A stretch of 64,000 bases of DNA from Riptortus pedestris (Eukaryota; Arthropoda; Insecta; Hemiptera; Alydidae), in NCBI GenBank assembly GCA_019009955.1, contig CM032233.1:94924501-94988500 (forward strand), written 5' to 3'. A model generated the notes under the pieces. That model had not been told where the DNA came from and ran no database searches. It saw only the letters and a program-made list of their open reading frames with translations. Below are positions 47,515 to 58,990 of this stretch, piece by piece. Each line of letters starts with the position of its first letter. The stretch's first letter is position 1. The position numbers and the translations under genes are program-made.

Positions 47515-48157
47515 AGGGGGGGATTTGGAAAATTTATAATATCTCCGTTATTATGCGTCGGATCGAAAAGTTGAATAGATTCAATATTACTGTAAATGTT
47601 ATGGTCTATAAATGTTTTTATGTATGTTATTTCACTGTCTTGATTATTAGCCGAGATATTTGCATTTTTTTTAGTTTTCGGCCTACAGTAAACTCCCACT
47701 CCTACTCACGTCATATTAACAAAAGTCCGTCACGCAGGGGCTGCGTAAACTAAGCAGATTTCCCACGTGATGTTTTACAATAGAGAAATTTCACGAGAAC
47801 CGAGAAGTTAAGGAAACGGCCGAACTAGCTTTTGGCGGGAAAGTCACCCGTCCGTTAGCCGCCCAGATTTAACAAAAATGCAAATATCTTGGTTAATATT
47901 CAAGATAGAGAATAAATGTATATACAATATTTATTGTAAATTTAATTTGCAATAAGATTGGTTCTGTATAATATTTCGATCCGACGTATAGTAACGGAGA
48001 TATTTCGAATATTCGAAAATCCTCCCCTCTAAACCCCCCCCCCCCAATGGTCTGATTTCAGCCGTTAACGAACTTGATCTTTCTTTTTACATAAAACGTC
48101 TAAATATTGAGTTTGGTAACGATCAAACAAAAATTGCGACCGCTAGAGCGGTAACAG

Positions 48158-48223
<66 letters not shown>

Positions 48224-48421
48224 TTTTGAACGGACCCCATTGTCGTCATCTAGTAGGTAAAATCGATGGACATTTGAAGAAAAATTTCGAAAATTCCGTC
48301 ATGAGTACAACCTCAATAGCTGATTTCCCTGAAGGGAAATCTGCTAAAACGCTATTATATTATGAAGCATACTAATTGAAGCCTAAGTATTGAACATTTG
48401 GGTTTTGAGATAAATCCAAAT

Positions 48422-48430
<9 letters not shown>
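47515..48430 (+). mobile_element. Family H host copy split by another family H copy
   Basis: GGGGGGATTTGGAAAATTTA to CTCACGTCATATTAAC lies before the insertion and CTATTATATTATGAAGCATA to AAATCCAAATACGTG after it. Removing 47724-48348 restores the usual order CATATTAAC...CTGTTATATTATGAAGC. Confidence 0.75.
47724..48348 (-). mobile_element. Complete young-looking family H copy, nested
   Basis: The plus strand starts AGTCCGTCACGCAGGGGCTG with a perfect stem-loop and ends CCCTGAAGGGAAATCTGCTA. The TA tract is at 48161-48219 and the C run at about 48037-48047. It has the GAACCGAGAAGTTAAGGAAACG-type variant segment near 47806. Flanking bases on the element strand are TT on both sides, consistent with a TT target. 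Confidence 0.85.
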
Positions 48431-48449
<19 letters not shown>

Positions 48450-48452
<3 letters not shown>

Positions 48453-49469
48453 GATCTGATAAAATATAACAACAATTGTAGCAACAAACAGCATTAACGG
48501 CTGTAACATAATAGAATAATAGTTGTAACATAAAAATATCAACATAGTATCATTAATAAAGCATGAAAATAGATTAAACAATATATAACAATAATAGTGG
48601 TAACATATAGCAATAAAAGTTGTAACACAGTGGAATAAGCTATTATGTTAGCTATAACTCAACATGAACGTGCTTTTGATAAAATATATAGTAACTTTAG
48701 TACAACATAAGAATAGCTTTAATGAGATATAACAATAATTGTAATAACTCACAAAAATAGTTGTTGTAACATAATAAATATAACAATAAAATAGTAATTT
48801 AGGTACAACATAAGAATAGCTTTGCTATAATATAACAATACTTGTAATAGTACATAGCAATAACTGTTGTAACATAATATAAGTGGCAATACCATAATAG
48901 TCTTAACACAACATGAAGATAGCCTTAACAAAATATAGCAATAATTGTAATAACAAATAACAATAACAGCTGTAAGATAATAACAGAACAATAACACAAT
49001 AACTTTCATACAACATGAAAATAGCTTTAATAAAGTATAACAATAATTGTAAAAACACATACAATAGTTCTAACATAATATAACAACTGCAGTATAATAA
49101 TTATAATATAGTTCAACAAACAAAAGACATTATACTATAGATATACAAAACATAAGGCTGTGACCCTGCTGTGTAAACAAAACAAGGGAGGTTACTATGA
49201 CCCTAGTCCTAAGTGCAATAATCATGTGTAATAGTTTTTAGGTATCTTTAGTCTTGGAAGTAATAATAGAAAAAACACCCTTTTACAATAATGTGTAATA
49301 ACAATGTGCTATATTATAATGTAGTACCTGTAATTTTACAGCCCTGAAGAAGAGAAAATAAAGATTCACGAAATATTATAAACTAAGATTTTTTCACCAA
49401 CATTGACCAAAACTCCAAAAAGAATAACAACACCATATATAAGTATAACCTGGTCGAAAACATCACCAC

Positions 49470-49474
<5 letters not shown>
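48450..49474 (-). mobile_element. Single arm of the fold-back family, no family H insertion
   Basis: An ATAACA-type array (48465-49080), AGTTCAACAAACAAAAG, then ACAAAACATAAGGCTGTGAC, the GGGAGGTTACTATGACCCTA segment and the terminal module with CAGCCCTGAAGAAGAG and GACCAAAACTCCAAAAAG. It is colinear with 7490-9312 except that it lacks the copy at 8151-8990. Confidence 0.75.

Positions 49475-49548
<74 letters not shown>
49475..49548. repeat. (TA)n microsatellite
   Basis: Uninterrupted TA run directly after the fold-back terminal module. No mirrored arm follows, unlike at 9313-9375. Confidence 0.95.
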
Positions 49549-49551
<3 letters not shown>

Positions 49552-50140
49552 AGCGGTAGAGCAAGACAGAGAACGAAAGACGAGAAAAATGTATGATGGA
49601 CGAGCTGTAGATACTACAAACTGTATTATCAATATTTTCCCCCAAAAAATTCACAATTTCAAATATGGTGAGAGCTTTTATGAGATGGGAAAGGCATTAG
49701 AGTGAGCGAGTCACACACTGGGACAGGAATCACGGCGAATTACACAATACTCTTCATGGTTCATGCACTCTTCACAACATCCATACCTTATCCATGAAAT
49801 GGGATTTATATTCGATCAAACTTTCATTCCTCTACCTCCCATGCTTCAAGTAAGAAGAAAGTCACTTGCAAGTAATCAACATCTGTAATGAATCTTTCAT
49901 TTTGAATTATATATTGTTTTCTTTTTATTTGGTCATATCTTTATTTAGTTCCAGTTCTTTACTAGTTAATATAATTCGAAGTAACCGGTAAATACCGACT
50001 GACTTACAGAAGCGCAAAGATAAGTCTCGGTTACGTGTTAGCGCCGTATTAAGCTTTCTTCTCAAGAATGGAGTTTTGACAATATTTCTGTAAATGTCCC
50101 ATGATTGTTCTTAATCAGATCACTCCAAAGACATTGCACT
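49549..50140. other. Low-copy sequence, nothing recognised
   Basis: Balanced composition at 49660-49870 without a meaningful frame. No repeat match in the window. Confidence 0.35.
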
Positions 50141-50144
50141 TTCG

Positions 50145-51345
50145 ATCATCGCTAGTTGTTACCAAACTTGCTATTTATTCGTCTAATATAAAAAGAAAAA
50201 CCAAGTTCGTTAATGGCTGAAATTGGACCAGTGGTGGGGGGGAGGGGGTTAGATGGGTAGAATATCGAAAATTCTAAATATCTCCGTTACTATACGTCAG
50301 ATCAAAAAATTGTATAGAACCATTCTTATTGGAAATTTAATTATCTATAAATTTTGTTTTATACTTATTTTCTGTATCATGAATATTAACCGAGATATTT
50401 GGATTTTATAGGTTTTCGATTTCAGTAAAGCTCCACTCCTACTTATGTCATTAATAATAATAAGCTTTTATATCACAAATGGCTTCATGACAAGGTTAAA
50501 TACCTAATATTGTACTTTTACAACGCGAGATATATGTAAATACGTTCAGTTGATCCTCCAGTTCTTTTGTTCTTGGATTACTGAAATTTGAGTGGCTGAG
50601 ATAAAAATTATTGTGATTTGTTATACATTACAGCACTAGATATAGTAAACATTTTCAAAAAAAATCTATGTCATATTCAGATATATTTCAGTATTTTTTT
50701 TTCGGTGAAGAATATATATATATATATATATAGAGGGAGTGGGGGTTTAGGGAGGAAAATTCGAAATATCATCGTTACAGTAAGTCGGATCGAATAATTG
50801 TATAGAACCAATCGTATTGCAAATTAAATGACCTATAAATATTGTTCTATACATATTTTCTGTGCCATGAATAATAACCGAGATATTTGAATTTTATCAT
50901 TTACAGCCATTAGCAAACCCCCACTTCTGCTTATGCTAATCTAACAATACTCGGATGTGTAATAATCCACATTATTCGAACCTTAAATACCAAATATTGT
51001 TTTCAAGAAACCTTTATTATACGACATATATGCCAATATGTCCGTGTGGCCCCCTCCACCCGTCTTAAGTTTTTGGAATACTTAAATTTGATTCATTGAG
51101 ATAAAAATTATTCTGATTCATTATAAATTACAGTACTAGGAATAGTAAATAGTTTTCAATCAAATTAATATGTTATATTATGATATATTTCAGTAATTGT
51201 TTTTCTTTCCGGTGAGAGTCGGGTTGGCAGACCTATTTGTTTACATTTCAGACGCTTCCCGCCAGGAAGGGAAATATTTCTTATTACCCATTGTATTTAT
51301 CTATTATTAAACTTCACGAGGGAAATCCGCTTAGTTTAGGACTTT
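50145..51345 (+). mobile_element. Two family H copies in tandem
   Basis: The first (50145-50715) runs from GCTAGTTGTTACCAAACTTG through the G-run at 50236-50249 and into the 3' variant region, broken at a short TA tract. The second (50735-51345) re-enters at GAGTGGGGGTTTAGGGAGG and runs to GGGAAATCCGCTTAGTTTAG with the stem-loop deleted, then GACTTTTTTT. Confidence 0.65.
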
Positions 51346-51349
51346 TTTT

Positions 51350-51430
51350 CTTCATTTTCTTGGTTAGGATCGATGGACATTTGAAGAAATTGCGTCACGA
51401 GGGCAATCCCCAAATAGTCTTCTCTGTTGA
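51350..51430 (-). mobile_element. Family H 5'-block fragment
   Basis: TTAGGATCGATGGACATTTG to GCAATCCCCAAATAG, inserted between two plus-strand copies. Confidence 0.5.
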
Positions 51431-51444
51431 ACATGTTTCATATC

Positions 51445-52036
51445 TGCTATTGAGGTCGTTCTCATGACGCGATTTTCGAAAAATGTCTTCAAATATCCAT
51501 TGATCCTACCCAGGAGATGTTGAAAATGAGGTCCGTTCAAAATTATATATATACACACACATTTGTCTGTTAGCGCTCTAGCGGTCGCAATTTTGGTTTG
51601 ATCGTTACGAAACTCGACATTTAACCGTTATATGTAAAAAGGAAGATCAAGTTCGTTAATGGCTGAAATTGGACCAGATGGAGGGGGGGTTTAGAGTGGG
51701 GTTTTTGAAAATTCAAAATATCTCCGTTATTATGCGTCGGATCGAAAAATGGTATAGAATCAATCTTATTGCAAATTCCATTTACTATAAGTATATTCTG
51801 TATCTTGAATATTAACCGAGATATTTGCATTTGTATTGTTTGTGTGGTCGGCAGGACTCGGCTATGCTCCGGACTTTCCGCCGAGAGCTCTGCCGGCCGT
51901 TTCCGTAATTATTCGTCCCTCGTGAATTAGTTTAGAGATCCCTTACTACTACAGTTGTTATTGGGCAGATTACTCTACTGTTAAAGTTCACGTGGGAAAT
52001 CTGCTTAGTTTACGCAGCCCCTGCGCGACGGACTTG
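51445..52036 (+). mobile_element. Family H copy, GC-rich 3' subfamily
   Basis: GCTATTGAGGTCGTTCTCAT, a very short TA/CA tract (51543-51561), G-run 51680-51690 and ATGCGTCGGATCGAAAAATG. Then come the subfamily segment CCGGACTTTCCGCCGAGAGC (51870) and the end GGGAAATCTGCTTAGTTTAC, GCAGCCCCTGCGCGACGGAC. It is closely related to 16850-17545. Confidence 0.8.
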
Positions 52037-52039
52037 TTT

Positions 52040-52615
52040 TTTTTCGGCGAGCCCACTGACCGGCGGATCGACTAGTATAAATAAGAAGGGGGTAGGAGGA
52101 AGTGAGAAAGACAGCGAGGGAAGTAAGCATGGAGGGTAAGCGCTATTTTAGTGAGGTTCGCGAGGCTAGCTCAATTACCCCCAAGACACTTCCTTATCTT
52201 CGGCCAACACCCTTCCCGTTTATCAGCTATTTTATGTTTTAACTCTCTTTAATTGGATCTCTTCTTTAAGATGATGCTTTACTTGTTTAATAACTTCACT
52301 TAGAAGCCTTTCAATATTCCAGTCTGTACGCCACTTCAACGGGCCTCTTCCCACCACTCAATTTCCCCAGCGGCCTAATTTAATTCACAAAAAAAAAAAC
52401 TGAAAACAATATCAACGAGTCTAATATTTCTCAAAATAAATCAAAATATCAACTAACTTATGGTGGTCTTCTTTTGAGGACGTCTACACTTCTCAGTAGT
52501 CGTACGATCAAGATACTTCGAAATATAGTGAAATAAAGAAATAGCATCAAATAATGTGGTTTCCCACAGACCTTTTCACTGTGCTATCAGCTACATCCAT
52601 TATTTTCTGCGTTAT
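52040..52615. other. Low-copy sequence, nothing recognised
   Basis: GC-balanced at 52060-52220, an A run at 52390-52401, AT-rich after. No supported gene. Confidence 0.35.
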
Positions 52616-52619
52616 TCAG

Positions 52620-53150
52620 CTCAGGGGCAGCGTTAACTAAGCAGATTCCCCAAGCGTTGGAGCGACACAATATTTATCTCATCGCACCATATCTTCTCTT
52701 TTTGGAAATAATAATGAGATGAGTTCATGTGGGGGTTTACTGAAGACTAAAAACAAGAAACCACAAATAACTTTCGTAATATTTAAGTCGTGGAAAAATG
52801 TATAGAACAAGAATTGTAGAGCAGCACTAACAAGATTTTTTTTGCTATAACATATTAGCAGATTTCTCTTAATTCAGTACTGAAGCGTATCATTTAAAAC
52901 CAAAGATCAAGTACGTTATTGGCTGAAATTTCACTAGTGTGAGGGGGACTTAGATGGGGATTTTGAAAGTTCTTTGTTATTATGCGTCGGTTCGAATCAT
53001 TGTACAGAACTATTTTTATTCCAAATGTAATTTACTATAATATTTGTTATATAAGTATTTTCCCTGTAATAAATATTAACAGAGATATTTTGATTTTTAC
53101 ATTTTCAGCCTTTAGTAAACCCCCTTCCCATGTCACATTAACAATAAGCT
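52620..53150. mobile_element. Head-to-head pair of family H fragments
   Basis: 52620-52852 is minus strand (CAGGGGCAGCGTTAACTAAG, GGGGGTTTACTGAAGACTAA). 52857-53150 is plus strand (TAGCAGATTTCTCTTAATTC, GATTTTTACATTTTCAGCC), truncated before the hairpin end where the PBS-like hairpin region begins. Confidence 0.6.
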
Positions 53151-53175
53151 GATATATAAATGTATATAAGCTGAA

Positions 53176-53238
53176 ACACGCGTACTTTAAACTTAACTGG
53201 TGCCCGAACAGGGACAGTTCAGTTTAAAGTACGCGTGT
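53176..53238. repeat. 24-bp-arm hairpin whose loop carries a tRNA-Lys PBS-like sequence
   Basis: Arms 53176-53199 and 53215-53238 pair with one mismatch (ACACGCGTACTTTAAACT against AGTTTAAAGTACGCGTGT). Positions 53198-53215 read TGGTGCCCGAACAGGGAC, one base from the primer-binding site complementary to the 3' end of tRNA-Lys used by many retroelements. No LTR, gag or pol remnant is recognised around it. It may be a relic of an LTR element's R/U5-PBS region or a tRNA-fragment hairpin. Confidence 0.6.
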
Positions 53239-53239
53239 A

Positions 53240-54235
53240 AGTCTTTTTAAAAAGCACTGTTATTAATTAAAACTATTACAACTTTAAAAATGAACAGAGT
53301 GACAGTCAAGAGCTACTGGGAAATGACGAGGAGAGGAAAAATGGAAGGGATTATAAGGAGAATAAATGCTGATGCTTGTGATGTCAGCAGGACGGATGTT
53401 CCCAAGACGTAACTTAAGACTCAGGAATCCAAATACAAAATCTGCCACAATGTAATCAATCACTTGTTAAGCCCAAGAGCATCTGCAATAGTTGGAGGTC
53501 CAATGAATTTAAGGTACAACATCTCCAGTACCTGAGTAACGACAATTTACGCGAGTTGGGGTATGGGAAACGTTGAATTTATTAGAGATAAGTGTTATAA
53601 AAACGACAGGATTGGGAATGAATGTGAGATAGGCGTCTTTTTTAAAAGGTAGATTGCAAAGAAGGAAGAGGAAGGGCTTGAGGTATGAAGGGGAGACTGC
53701 AGCCACGTGGAAGAGAGCTAGGTGGAGCAGAGATGGTGGCCGCTACAGCCAGTGTCAGTCTAAAAAGATAAGGAGCGGAAGGGCTAATTCTAAGCAAAAG
53801 GGAGATAAGCAGCCGAGCGTATGTAGTGTGTGTGTTTGTCGCTCGATCCCTGCTCCGGCTTTAAGCAAGTTGGTGTCATCTTGGTGCTGACAGAGAGAGA
53901 GTGAGAGAGGGCGAGGGAGAGCGGCGAAAAAGGACCGACGTCATGCACAGTCCCCTACTCCCGCCCTGTTTCGGTCCGCCTAACCTAGTAATTAGACATC
54001 AAATGCTAAGATACCAAGCGGAAAATCCAGCACCCCCCACCCAACCCCAGTCCCCGCTCCCCGGCACAATTGTAATTGTTTAGTTCTAACGTAATTTTCG
54101 AGTAAATTTTAAGGGCTGTCATCCCTTCAACCCTCCTCCACCCTTTGCTTTTTTTTCTTTCTTTCTTAATTAACCGCATGAATTACTCCTTATAATAATC
54201 AATTGTTACTTTAGATAATTTCACCTTGACTTCTG
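53240..54235. other. Low-copy region with purine-rich and GC-rich parts
   Basis: A short frame ATGAACAGAGTGACAGTCAA (53290 onward, about 40 codons) follows the PBS-like hairpin but is not recognisable. Positions 53650-54080 are GC-rich with an Arg/Lys-rich 78-codon plus frame lacking motifs. Promoter or UTR sequence is possible but unproven. Confidence 0.35.
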
Positions 54236-55018
54236 TTTGAGTGAAAGCAAGAAGAAAAAAAACTTGAAAGCCGCACTCCCTTCCAGCTTTCCCGAGGACT
54301 AAGAATGAAGCGTATAACTTGAACCCAACGTTTCCACACCTCCTCTTCGGTCTAGAATACTTCTGCCTATCTGTGCAGGGTTGCGAGGCTGGCCTGTGTG
54401 TTTACAATTCAGACGCTTTCCGTTGTAGGGATTATTAACTTGTAAATTAACTGAAAGATTTCTCACTACGGTTTGCATTTATTCACTTAACATTCAATAT
54501 TGTGTTACCAGTGTGTAGATTTATCTATTGTAAACATTCTTGTGGGAAATCTGCTTAGTTTACGCGGCCCCTGCGTGACGGAATTTTTCTTCTTCTTTTT
54601 AACGCCGTGTTCACATACAGACAGACACACGCTCTATAAATGCCATATTCTTAGATTTACAACCCCACTAAGAAGCAAATTGATATCACCAGAAATAGTA
54701 TATTAGTATAATATTAGGTTTCAGTAGTAAACTATTTCAATTTTTTTCCACATATTTTCATATCAAATGGGTTTCTTAAAATCAGTCCTATATATGTATT
54801 TTTCCGAAATTGTCCAAATAATTAGCATAATAATGTAAACCATGCCACTCATAATGGGCATGGACCAGGTACAAATGCTATTCATGGAGGAACTAGTCGT
54901 TTGAGTGAAAACAAGAAAAAAAAATACTTGAAAGCAACATTCCCTTCCTGCTGCCCCGAACATGGTCTCTGTCTAAGAATGCAGCAAATAACTTGAATCC
55001 AACATATCCACACACCTT
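54236..55018. repeat. Direct repeat pair of about 115 bp, units 54236-54350 and 54899-55018
   Basis: Both units share TTTGAGTGAAA(G/A)CAAGAA, ACTTGAAAGC, ATTCCCTTCC-like and ATAACTTGAA(C/T)CCAAC segments. The first ends where a family H 3' part begins (54360-54587) and the second continues into low-copy DNA. It may be a dispersed repeat or an old tandem duplication split by the insertion. Confidence 0.6.
54360..54587 (+). mobile_element. Family H 3'-part
   Basis: TGTTTACAATTCAGACGCTT, TTATCTATTGTAAACATTC, GGGAAATCTGCTTAGTTTAC, GCGGCCCCTGCGTGACGGAA then T run. The whole 5' half is missing. Confidence 0.75.
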
Positions 55019-55177
55019 TAAGGCAGGTGCATCTGACTTCCTAATTCTTTTTAAGTATGTTTTAGAGTTGATGAAAGCACCAGTATGCACACTTAAGATA
55101 AATGTATACTGCTCGTCTCTTTACGCTTTCAAGTAGAAGAAACTTGTATTGGTCCAAATGAAAGTATTTAGTTATCG

Positions 55178-55760
55178 ATGACATTAAGCTCTCCATGCAT
55201 CTTAATCAGCTCTTTTTAGCTTCTGATCCGCCATCTGCGACGTTCTGTCACAGGCAATAAATAGCAGAAACTTTTCAGAATAGGGCCACAGAAGAGTCTT
55301 TACATGAGCGTTTCCAAAGCTACCTTAAGTGTCATCACCAGCCCAACGAACTCTTCTTAATATAGTAGATGACATCAAACTCGCCATACATCTCACCTCG
55401 CCGTTCCTTCTAATACGTCTTCTGTGATGTATTCTCGTAGGTAATAAATATCAGAACCTTTTCAGAATGTACCCACAAAAGGCTTTTTACATGAGCATTT
55501 CCAAAGCTTTCTAGTCCTATCTTGAGATTTACTCACCAATACTAACTGTTCTTAATATCGTAGACGACTTCAAATTCGCCATACATCTGATTCAGCTCAC
55601 CGTTGCTTCTGATCCACCATCCGCGGTGTTCTCACATCGGCGATAAATTTCTGGAACTTTTCAGAATGTACCAACAGAAGGCTTTTAACATGAGCGTTTC
55701 CAAAACATCCTCAAGTCCTTTCTCTGGCCATTCGTCCATCTCTGCCGATGCCAGCCTTTC
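55178..55760. repeat. Three diverged tandem units of about 190-197 bp
   Basis: Unit markers GATGACATTAAGCTCTCCAT (55178), GATGACATCAAACTCGCCAT (55366) and GACGACTTCAAATTCGCCAT (55563) are each followed by AACTTTTCAGAAT and ACATGAGCGTTTCCAAA-like segments in the same order. A 112-codon frame begins inside the third unit but is not shared by the others, so coding is unlikely. 55765-56090 has nothing recognised. Confidence 0.7.
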
Positions 55761-56094
55761 CTCCAAATATCAGGCTATACAATTCATTCAACTCAGCTTC
55801 TTATCCGTCATCAAAGGTACTATCTCACAGGGAATAAATATCACAAACGAAATGCAATTTCTTTTGATTTCCAAAGGAATGCAAATAAATGGAATCTGCA
55901 ATCTTAATATAAATTCTTGTACCTATATTGAATTGACCTAGGTGGGTTTACTAGCTGAAACCGGTGGGTACTTTGAGACATGACGTTTTGATTAAATACA
56001 TTTAGAAGTTAACCCCAAGAGTTTTTTTCATGGAATCTGCTAAAAAGTGCCATGTTTCTCTGTACTTTCTGTACTTACATATTAAGCAAATGTC

Positions 56095-56590
56095 TGCCAC
56101 GCAGGTCCTGCATAAACTATACACATTTCCACATGATGGCGTATGATACAGCTGATGAACTCTTTTCACCATCTATTCTCTATTTCTCCCTTTGTAAGAA
56201 GCATGCGTACTTAGGAATTGAAATATAAGATGGGCGGGAAATATTTAGCGACTCAGGTACATAAAGCAAAAGTCAGTAGAGTTGGAGGTTGGCTAAAGAC
56301 TGAAACAAAATAGATACAAATAACTCAGTTAAAATTCAAGGTAGAGAAAACATGTTTAAAACAATAATTGTAGAAAAGTAAATCTTCGACATGATTAGTA
56401 GACAATTAATTGTTAGATCCCATTCTTTGAAACTGAGAAATTTGGAATTTTCAGTCTCCCCTTTTAACCGCCCCACCCACTTTTTACATGTCGGTTTCGG
56501 CTACCTATTTTGTTTTGATCAATTTAATTTATTTGCGACAATATGCATAATATTTCAAGCAAATTTTGAATACAGAAATTGGAATGTTTT
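56095..56590 (-). mobile_element. Diverged family H variant copy
   Basis: TGTCTGCCACGCAGGTCCTG, GACTGAAACAAAATAGATAC and AGAGAAAACATGTTTAAAAC match the variant at 27376-27780. The TA tract and 5' end are missing. Confidence 0.5.
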
Positions 56591-56599
56591 ATGACGAGG

Positions 56600-57020
56600 T
56601 GGGAAAGCGTCCAGTGATTACCACAATGGTTTGAATGGAGGAGAAACATTTGGTATATAAGCTTTGAATAACAGGTTTCTTGGTTTATGGGCTTTTTGTT
56701 AAAATTCCATCAGTAAGAGTGGATGTTTACCGTGTGGGCTGAAAACAAGTATTATCTCGGTAGAAATTCGAGATAGAGAAAGCGATTCCAGGTCAACATT
56801 TATAAATTTGCAACAAGGATAATTTTGTACAATTTCCCAATTCACTTCGGAAATAATAACGGAGATATTTCGAAATTTCGATTTGCCATCCGCTAAACTA
56901 CCGCTAGTACAATTTCAGGCATTAGGAACTTGATCTTTAGTTTTACTAAAAACGTTTGAATTTCGAGTTTGAACGATTAAACAAAAATTGTTATCGATAG
57001 AGAATTAGCAGACAAAGCTA

Positions 57021-57116
<96 letters not shown>

Positions 57117-58415
57117 TCCTTCCTATAGTAACCCTATAAGAAAGCCGTTTATTTTTGTTTATTTTTTTCCGCATGTCCTTTGCAGGCTAGCATATCACAT
57201 GCATTTGTAGTGTATTACAAGTAATTTATATATCAATTATTTCAAAAGTATGAGTTATATATAAAGAATTAACAATAACAACGAAAAATAAAAACATATA
57301 AAGATAATATTATTAGTCTTGAAAAAGAAAAAGAGAAAAAAAGAATTATTGAATATTCATAAACATTTTAAATATAGTATCAGCTATAATAAGTATTCAA
57401 CCTATTAATTATATTAAAAGCATGTTCTGCAAATATTGTAAAGGCATTATTATATTTTAAAAATAACTTGTCTTCTTCCATTGGAAACTTGCAATTTTTT
57501 TTTGTTCAATGTCTTATTTTAGTTTTTGTCGTTTGTTAGTCAGTAGTCTGCAATCGTATATTAAGTGTTGACTTGTTTGTCGAGTTGTGTAATCACAGGG
57601 GCAAGTATTGTTGTCTTTTATGTTGAATCTTTGGTAGCAAGAATTTAGTGTACCATGTCCTGTTACTAATTGTGTAATGTAAAAGTCTCTCTGTATGTAT
57701 TCGCTGTTGAAATATGTGTTAATGTTCGGAATGGGAAGTTTTAAATGTTGTCCTTTATTAGTTACAGTCCATTGTTGTTACCACTTTTCAGTTAGATGAG
57801 TTTTTAAAATATATTTTACGTGGGCTTTGGAGATTTCATTGTAACATTCCGGCAATTGGGAATTTTTTGAAGTAGACTTAGCAGCTCTATCGGCCAATTC
57901 ATTTCCAAAATATAAATAAATATTTGAAAAATATATTTTAATATGATTTAAGCTGCCATAAGTTCTCTGATTTATGTTGTTAACGGGTCATAGGTTGTAC
58001 GGTACTGTGTATATACAAACTGAATTATGTTGTGAATGTTCAGTTAGTATTTTTTGTAAGGTTTTCAGTATTGTTCAGCTTCAATGTTTGTGCAGTTGTG
58101 TCCCAGTCTAAATTTATGTATCTCTGTGAATTCCTGATCTATGAATATTACACATGCGCAGCTTACATTTTCCCATCTTTACTCCCATCTGTATATATTT
58201 TGGTTTTAAAAGGTTTATATCCTTGATATTAATATATTTGAAATTTCTCTGTGTGATACCATCTTTAGTATTCCAATTATGATTCAACTAATATATATAA
58301 TTTTGAACGGCTCTCATTTTCGTCATCGCCTGATTAGAAATGATGGACATTTGTAGGCATTTTTTTCGAAAATCGTGTTAAGAATACAACCGCAGTAGCC
58401 GAATCCCTTAAAATT
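56600..58415 (-). mobile_element. Family H copy split by a LINE
   Basis: 56600-57112 carries the GGATGTTTACCGTGTGGGCT region and ends in (TC)n and (TA)n at 57019-57112. 58286-58415 carries TTTTGAACGGCTCTCATTTT to GTAGCCGAATCCCTTAAAAT. The LINE remnant sits between, exactly at the dinucleotide core. Confidence 0.65.
57150..58225 (-). pseudogene. LINE (R1/I/Jockey-like) RNase H and C-terminal domain remnant
   Basis: On the minus strand IYTDGSKDGK (about 58200-58170) is the opening strand of an RNase H domain with its catalytic Asp. It is followed, across stops, by FRLGHNCTNIEAEQY and later GNELADRAAKSTSK, the last RNase H motif with the conserved Asp. Then come TYFNSEYIQRDFYITQLVTG, HGTLNSCYQRFNIKDNNTCP and CDYTTRQTSQHLIYDCRLL, the Cys/His region that ends these ORF2 proteins. 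In-frame stops and shifts show decay. The endonuclease and RT domains are absent, as expected for 5' truncation. The A-rich tail faces 57150. Confidence 0.8.
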
Positions 58416-58419
58416 TGTC

Positions 58420-58990
58420 TACTTCCAAAATGATGTCGCAAAATGTGAAGGTTAATAACAATGTGCCAATCTGTTGTTTTGAGTACAAACAACGTTTGAA
58501 TAGGAGTCTCGAGTAAGGAACAAAAGAGCTCCGCCGTGAGAAGCCTGATTACTTCAGCAAGTAATAGTCAGGCCGAATCAATTTCTTGAGACGTCAGGGT
58601 TTTGATTGATTACCTCACCTAAAGAAATCAGCTCCGCCAAAAAAGTGTTAATATTGTCAGAAGTGCCCTCATAAATCAATAACGTGTCTTTTATTATGTC
58701 TTCCAGCCAGCCTAGGCTCCCAGATAAAAACTTTATTCATAAAAACCTCATTCCTTCCATATTAAAGAGGACTTGATAGAAAAGAAGCCAACATTATTTC
58801 ACGCCCAAAACTTTGGAAAAGTGTGCAACATGGTAAAGAAATACTCACATCATATTCCGAAGAAAAAAATGAAAGCAATATACAGGTTTGAAGATTCCTA
58901 GATTAATAATCGGGATTATATTTTTATCTTTATTATAAGAAAATATTCCAGGCAAAAAAAAAAAAAAAAAAAACATCTTAAGGTCTCAGC
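58420..58990. other. Low-copy sequence, nothing recognised
   Basis: No repeat or coding signal found. An A run at 58956-58975 precedes the Penelope-like relic and may be its junction. Confidence 0.35.

Noticed and set aside
53198..53215. Intact LTR retrotransposon or endogenous retrovirus
   Set aside because: Only a primer-binding-site-like sequence is present. No paired LTRs, polypurine tract, gag or pol remnants were recognised nearby.
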